Positions 5,087 to 6,989 of a stretch of DNA of 6,989 nt are shown here, piece by piece. Every line of letters begins with the position of its first letter. Position 1 is the first letter of the stretch. The position numbers and the translations under genes were made by a program. The DNA lies in contig JAHEOI010000114.1 in NCBI GenBank assembly GCA_018610125.1, forward strand, positions 1 through 6,989, in the 5' to 3' direction. This stretch comes from Verrucomicrobiota bacterium. GTDB lineage: Bacteria > Verrucomicrobiota > Verrucomicrobiia > Limisphaerales > JAHEOI01. The notes under the pieces were generated by a model. It saw only the letters and a list, made by a program, of their open reading frames with translations, was not told where the DNA came from and made no database searches.

Positions 5087-5890
5087 CTAGGGTTTGGATA
5101 ACAACCTGGCCGAGGCGGGATCGAGCTCAAGGCTCGCATGGGCTTGATGGCGGAGTATCGATGCCGGGCATGCTGTGCTTACCGGACCTTGAAGGGCATC
5201 TCGGACCGCCTCAGCCTTCCGGGCTTCCGGAGCGATACAAATCATTTTCCCGGCGGCGCACAATCCGGGAATGGTCACCGTCATGGCATAAGGTGGGACC
5301 GAGTCCAGGTCGGGGAAATGGCCTTCACTCACCTGTTGCTGCTTGCAAGCCCGGTCGAGCTTGACCAATTTCACCCGGTACGGATCGTTAAAATCGGCTA
5401 CAGGCGGGTCGTTAAAGGCCAGATGGCCGTTTTCGCCCACGCCAAGGCAGCAGAGGTCGATCGGGTTCTCCTGCAAAAGGCGGCTGTAGCGGTCGCATTC
5501 GGAGAGCGGTAATGAAGAGTCCCCCTCCAGATAGTGAAAGACACGCGGATGCAGCATCTCTTCGACTCGCTCCCGGAGGTATCGGCGAAAGCTTGAGGGG
5601 TGGCTCGAGTCGATTCCCAGATACTCATCCATGTGAAATAGGGAAATCCGTGACCAATCAATGCCTCCCCGTTCCACGAGACGTTTCAGAAACTCAATTT
5701 GAGAGTTCCCGGTGGCCAGCATCACCGATGCCTTCCCCTTCTTCTCGAGGATCTCCCGCAGGTAGACTTGAACATCTCCCGACATCGCTTCCGCCAACGC
5801 GTCCGTGTCCCGATGAACGCGAACAGTCAGCGATTCCACCTTAAAGGTTTGAGCCGAGCTATCCCCTTGCTCTAAATGCGTATTCGACAT
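5087..5890 (-). CDS. nagB: Glucosamine-6-phosphate deaminase
   Basis: It converts glucosamine-6-phosphate to fructose-6-phosphate and ammonia in the cytoplasm, the last dedicated step of amino-sugar catabolism. Numbered from the ATG at 5890 (267 residues): LATGNSQIEFLKRL (58-71) is the phosphate-binding region (LPTGGTPM in E. coli). FHMDEYLGI (85-93) holds the catalytic Asp88 (E. coli Asp72). LGVGENGHLAFNDPP (149-163) is the active-site loop with His156 (E. coli His143). The segment around QQQVSEG (184-190) and ISTACPAS-like VSTACPAS (237-244) are shared with a NagB subgroup seen in PVC and related bacteria. Two E. coli catalytic positions differ: Asp141 becomes Asn154 and Glu148 becomes Asp161. 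The frame could start at TTG 5911, adding seven residues; neither start has a strong ribosome-binding site. The gene is divergent from nagA. Conservation favours a true deaminase, but a related isomerase/deaminase or lactonase-fold role is not excluded. Confidence 0.9.
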   Translation of the reverse strand: MSNTHLEQGDSSAQTFKVESLTVRVHRDTDALAEAMSGDVQVYLREILEKKGKASVMLATGNSQIEFLKRLVERGGIDWSRISLFHMDEYLGIDSSHPSSFRRYLRERVEEMLHPRVFHYLEGDSSLPLSECDRYSRLLQENPIDLCCLGVGENGHLAFNDPPVADFNDPYRVKLVKLDRACKQQQVSEGHFPDLDSVPPYAMTVTIPGLCAAGKMICIAPEARKAEAVRDALQGPVSTACPASILRHQAHASLELDPASARLLSKP

Positions 5891-6032
5891 GCAGCAATGA
5901 TTCTTTCCCAACTATCTCGTATTTTTTAATTGCCTCGGATCCTCTCTCCCAAGCTAGGATATCGATTCGTAAACGGCCTATGCAATCACGTATCGGGCCA
6001 TTTTCAAGCCAAAAAATGCTTTTCAACCATTT
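5891..6032. promoter_or_regulatory. Shared nagB/nagA divergent control region
   Basis: These 142 bp must contain the promoters of both divergent genes, and co-regulation by one operator would be natural. For nagA, TTGCCT (5930-5935) and TAGGAT (5955-5960) could form a promoter, but the 19-bp spacing is long. For nagB, TTGGGA and TTAAAA on the - strand, 17 bp apart, are possible and weak. An inverted pair ATCCT ... AGGAT (5939-5943 and 5956-5960) is the only symmetric element noticed, and it could be an operator. No regulator gene is in the window. Confidence 0.4.
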
Positions 6033-6989
6033 ATGAGCGCGCAGCAGATCGCCGGACGCCACTATGAGAGCGGCAGCCCAATTCGCGTCCACCGGAGCTC
6101 GGAATCGATCACCTCAATCGAGTCGGCGAGCGAGACCGCAGCGAGGGGACGTTGGCTGGCCCCCGGGCTGTTGGACCTTCAGATAAACGGCTTCGGCGGG
6201 ATCGACTTTCAGCAAGATGATGTCTCATTGGATGGGCTGACCGAGGCGGTTGAAGCACTAACCCGCGCCGGATGCTCTCGGATTTTGCTCACTTTAATCA
6301 CCGATTCATGGCCCCGGCTCTTGAAGCGCTTAAAGCACTATCGCGGGATGCGCGAGAAGTCCGAGCGATTGCGTCGGTCAATCCTCGGATGGCATATCGA
6401 GGGGCCTTTCCTTTCTGAAGAGCCGGGATTTCACGGCGCCCACGATCCGGAGCATATGCGGGATCCGTCCCCGAACGATATCGACGAGCTCAAGGCGATT
6501 GTGCACGACGATCCGTTAATGATCACCTTGGCACCGGAGCGGCACGGTTCACTCGAGACGATCCATAGCGCTGTTCGTCATGGGGTCACCGTCAGCCTTG
6601 GTCACACCAATGCCTCGGCCACGCGCCTGAAAGAAGCCGTCAAGACCGGCGCGACCGGTTTCACGCACCTGGGAAACGGATGCCCCAAGGAGCTCGACCG
6701 ATCCGACAACATTCTCTGGCGTGTCTGGGACACACCGGGCCTGACCGTCAGCCTGATACCCGACCAAATCCATCTCTCTCCCCCACTGTTTCGGGCCATG
6801 CACCGGCTACTCCCTCCCGAAAGGCTTTATTACACGACCGACGCCATGGCCGCCGCGGGTGCGCAGCCGGGACGGTTCACCCTGGGCAAGCTGGACCTTG
6901 AGGTGGGGAACGACCGGATCGTGCGAGCCCCCGGTTCCCGTAATCTCGCCGGTTCAGCCCTGCAACCGATACAAGGTGTCTTTCGGGCG
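6033..6989 (+). CDS. nagA: N-acetylglucosamine-6-phosphate deacetylase (5' part, runs off window)
   Basis: The frame is open for 319 codons to the right edge, so the C-terminal end is missing. It hydrolyses N-acetylglucosamine-6-phosphate to glucosamine-6-phosphate and acetate, supplying the NagB substrate. The amidohydrolase barrel is clear. APGLLDLQINGFGGIDF (43-59) replaces the usual metal HxH by QxN, as in E. coli NagA. GWHIEGPFL (119-127) holds the metal ligand Glu123. LGHTNAS (189-195) holds His191 and THLGN (211-215) holds His212, the other two ligands. IPDQIHL (242-248) holds the substrate-binding His247, and TTDAMAAAG (268-276) holds the catalytic Asp270. LAGSAL (305-310) is also typical. 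THLGNGCPK in place of THLFNAM marks a subgroup I associate with PVC bacteria. Only 42 residues precede the barrel, slightly short for the N-terminal part of the beta-sandwich. ATG 6033 is the first usable start after an in-frame TAA at 5970; no clear ribosome-binding site is seen. Confidence 0.93.
   Translation, partial: MSAQQIAGRHYESGSPIRVHRSSESITSIESASETAARGRWLAPGLLDLQINGFGGIDFQQDDVSLDGLTEAVEALTRAGCSRILLTLITDSWPRLLKRLKHYRGMREKSERLRRSILGWHIEGPFLSEEPGFHGAHDPEHMRDPSPNDIDELKAIVHDDPLMITLAPERHGSLETIHSAVRHGVTVSLGHTNASATRLKEAVKTGATGFTHLGNGCPKELDRSDNILWRVWDTPGLTVSLIPDQIHLSPPLFRAMHRLLPPERLYYTTDAMAAAGAQPGRFTLGKLDLEVGNDRIVRAPGSRNLAGSALQPIQGVFRA

Noticed and set aside
6549..6803. - strand frames opposite nagA.
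   Set aside because: They lie opposite a continuous, motif-rich NagA frame and show no family features of their own.

Overview
The window is an ordinary-looking stretch of bacterial chromosome of moderate GC content with compact genes on both strands. The omega subunit of RNA polymerase, SmpB, the long form of L28, and the NagB/NagA subtypes all look most like those of the PVC group, and Verrucomicrobiota (Opitutia-like) is my best guess. This rests on remembered family resemblance, not on a search. Several genes appear to use TTG or GTG starts.

Layout, left to right. The window opens inside a + strand gene for a CLC-type chloride channel or antiporter, of which only the last membrane helices and a cytoplasmic CBS-domain pair are visible (2-583). 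After a 113-bp gap come rpoZ and smpB, 6 bp apart and probably one operon (697-1437). A 247-bp gap follows with only a doubtful 47-56 codon reading frame. On the - strand lie rpmB (1685-1951) and, upstream of it, a tRNA-Pro(CGG) gene with encoded CCA (2051-2128). The tRNA has a good candidate sigma70 promoter and a leader hairpin. A + strand DUF554 (YqgA-like) membrane protein gene (2310-3035) converges with a - strand gene for a membrane-anchored rhodanese (3181-3783). The rhodanese stop codon lies inside a four-copy 16-bp tandem repeat. Starting 42 bp beyond the other end of the rhodanese gene, and divergent from it, is a Gfo/Idh/MocA-family oxidoreductase (3826-4986). It converges with nagB (5087-5890, - strand). 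nagA (6033 to the window end, + strand, incomplete) is divergent from nagB across a 142-bp intergenic region.

Two themes emerge. The left half is core information processing: transcription (omega), trans-translation (SmpB), translation (L28, tRNA-Pro). The right end is amino-sugar catabolism. NagA removes acetyl from N-acetylglucosamine-6-phosphate, and NagB converts glucosamine-6-phosphate to fructose-6-phosphate plus ammonia. The neighbouring Gfo/Idh/MocA enzyme may act on a related sugar, but that is only a guess from position.

I found no mobile element, CRISPR array, phage gene or clearly new multi-gene system. The most unusual item is the stop-codon-containing 16-bp tandem repeat at the 3' end of the rhodanese gene.
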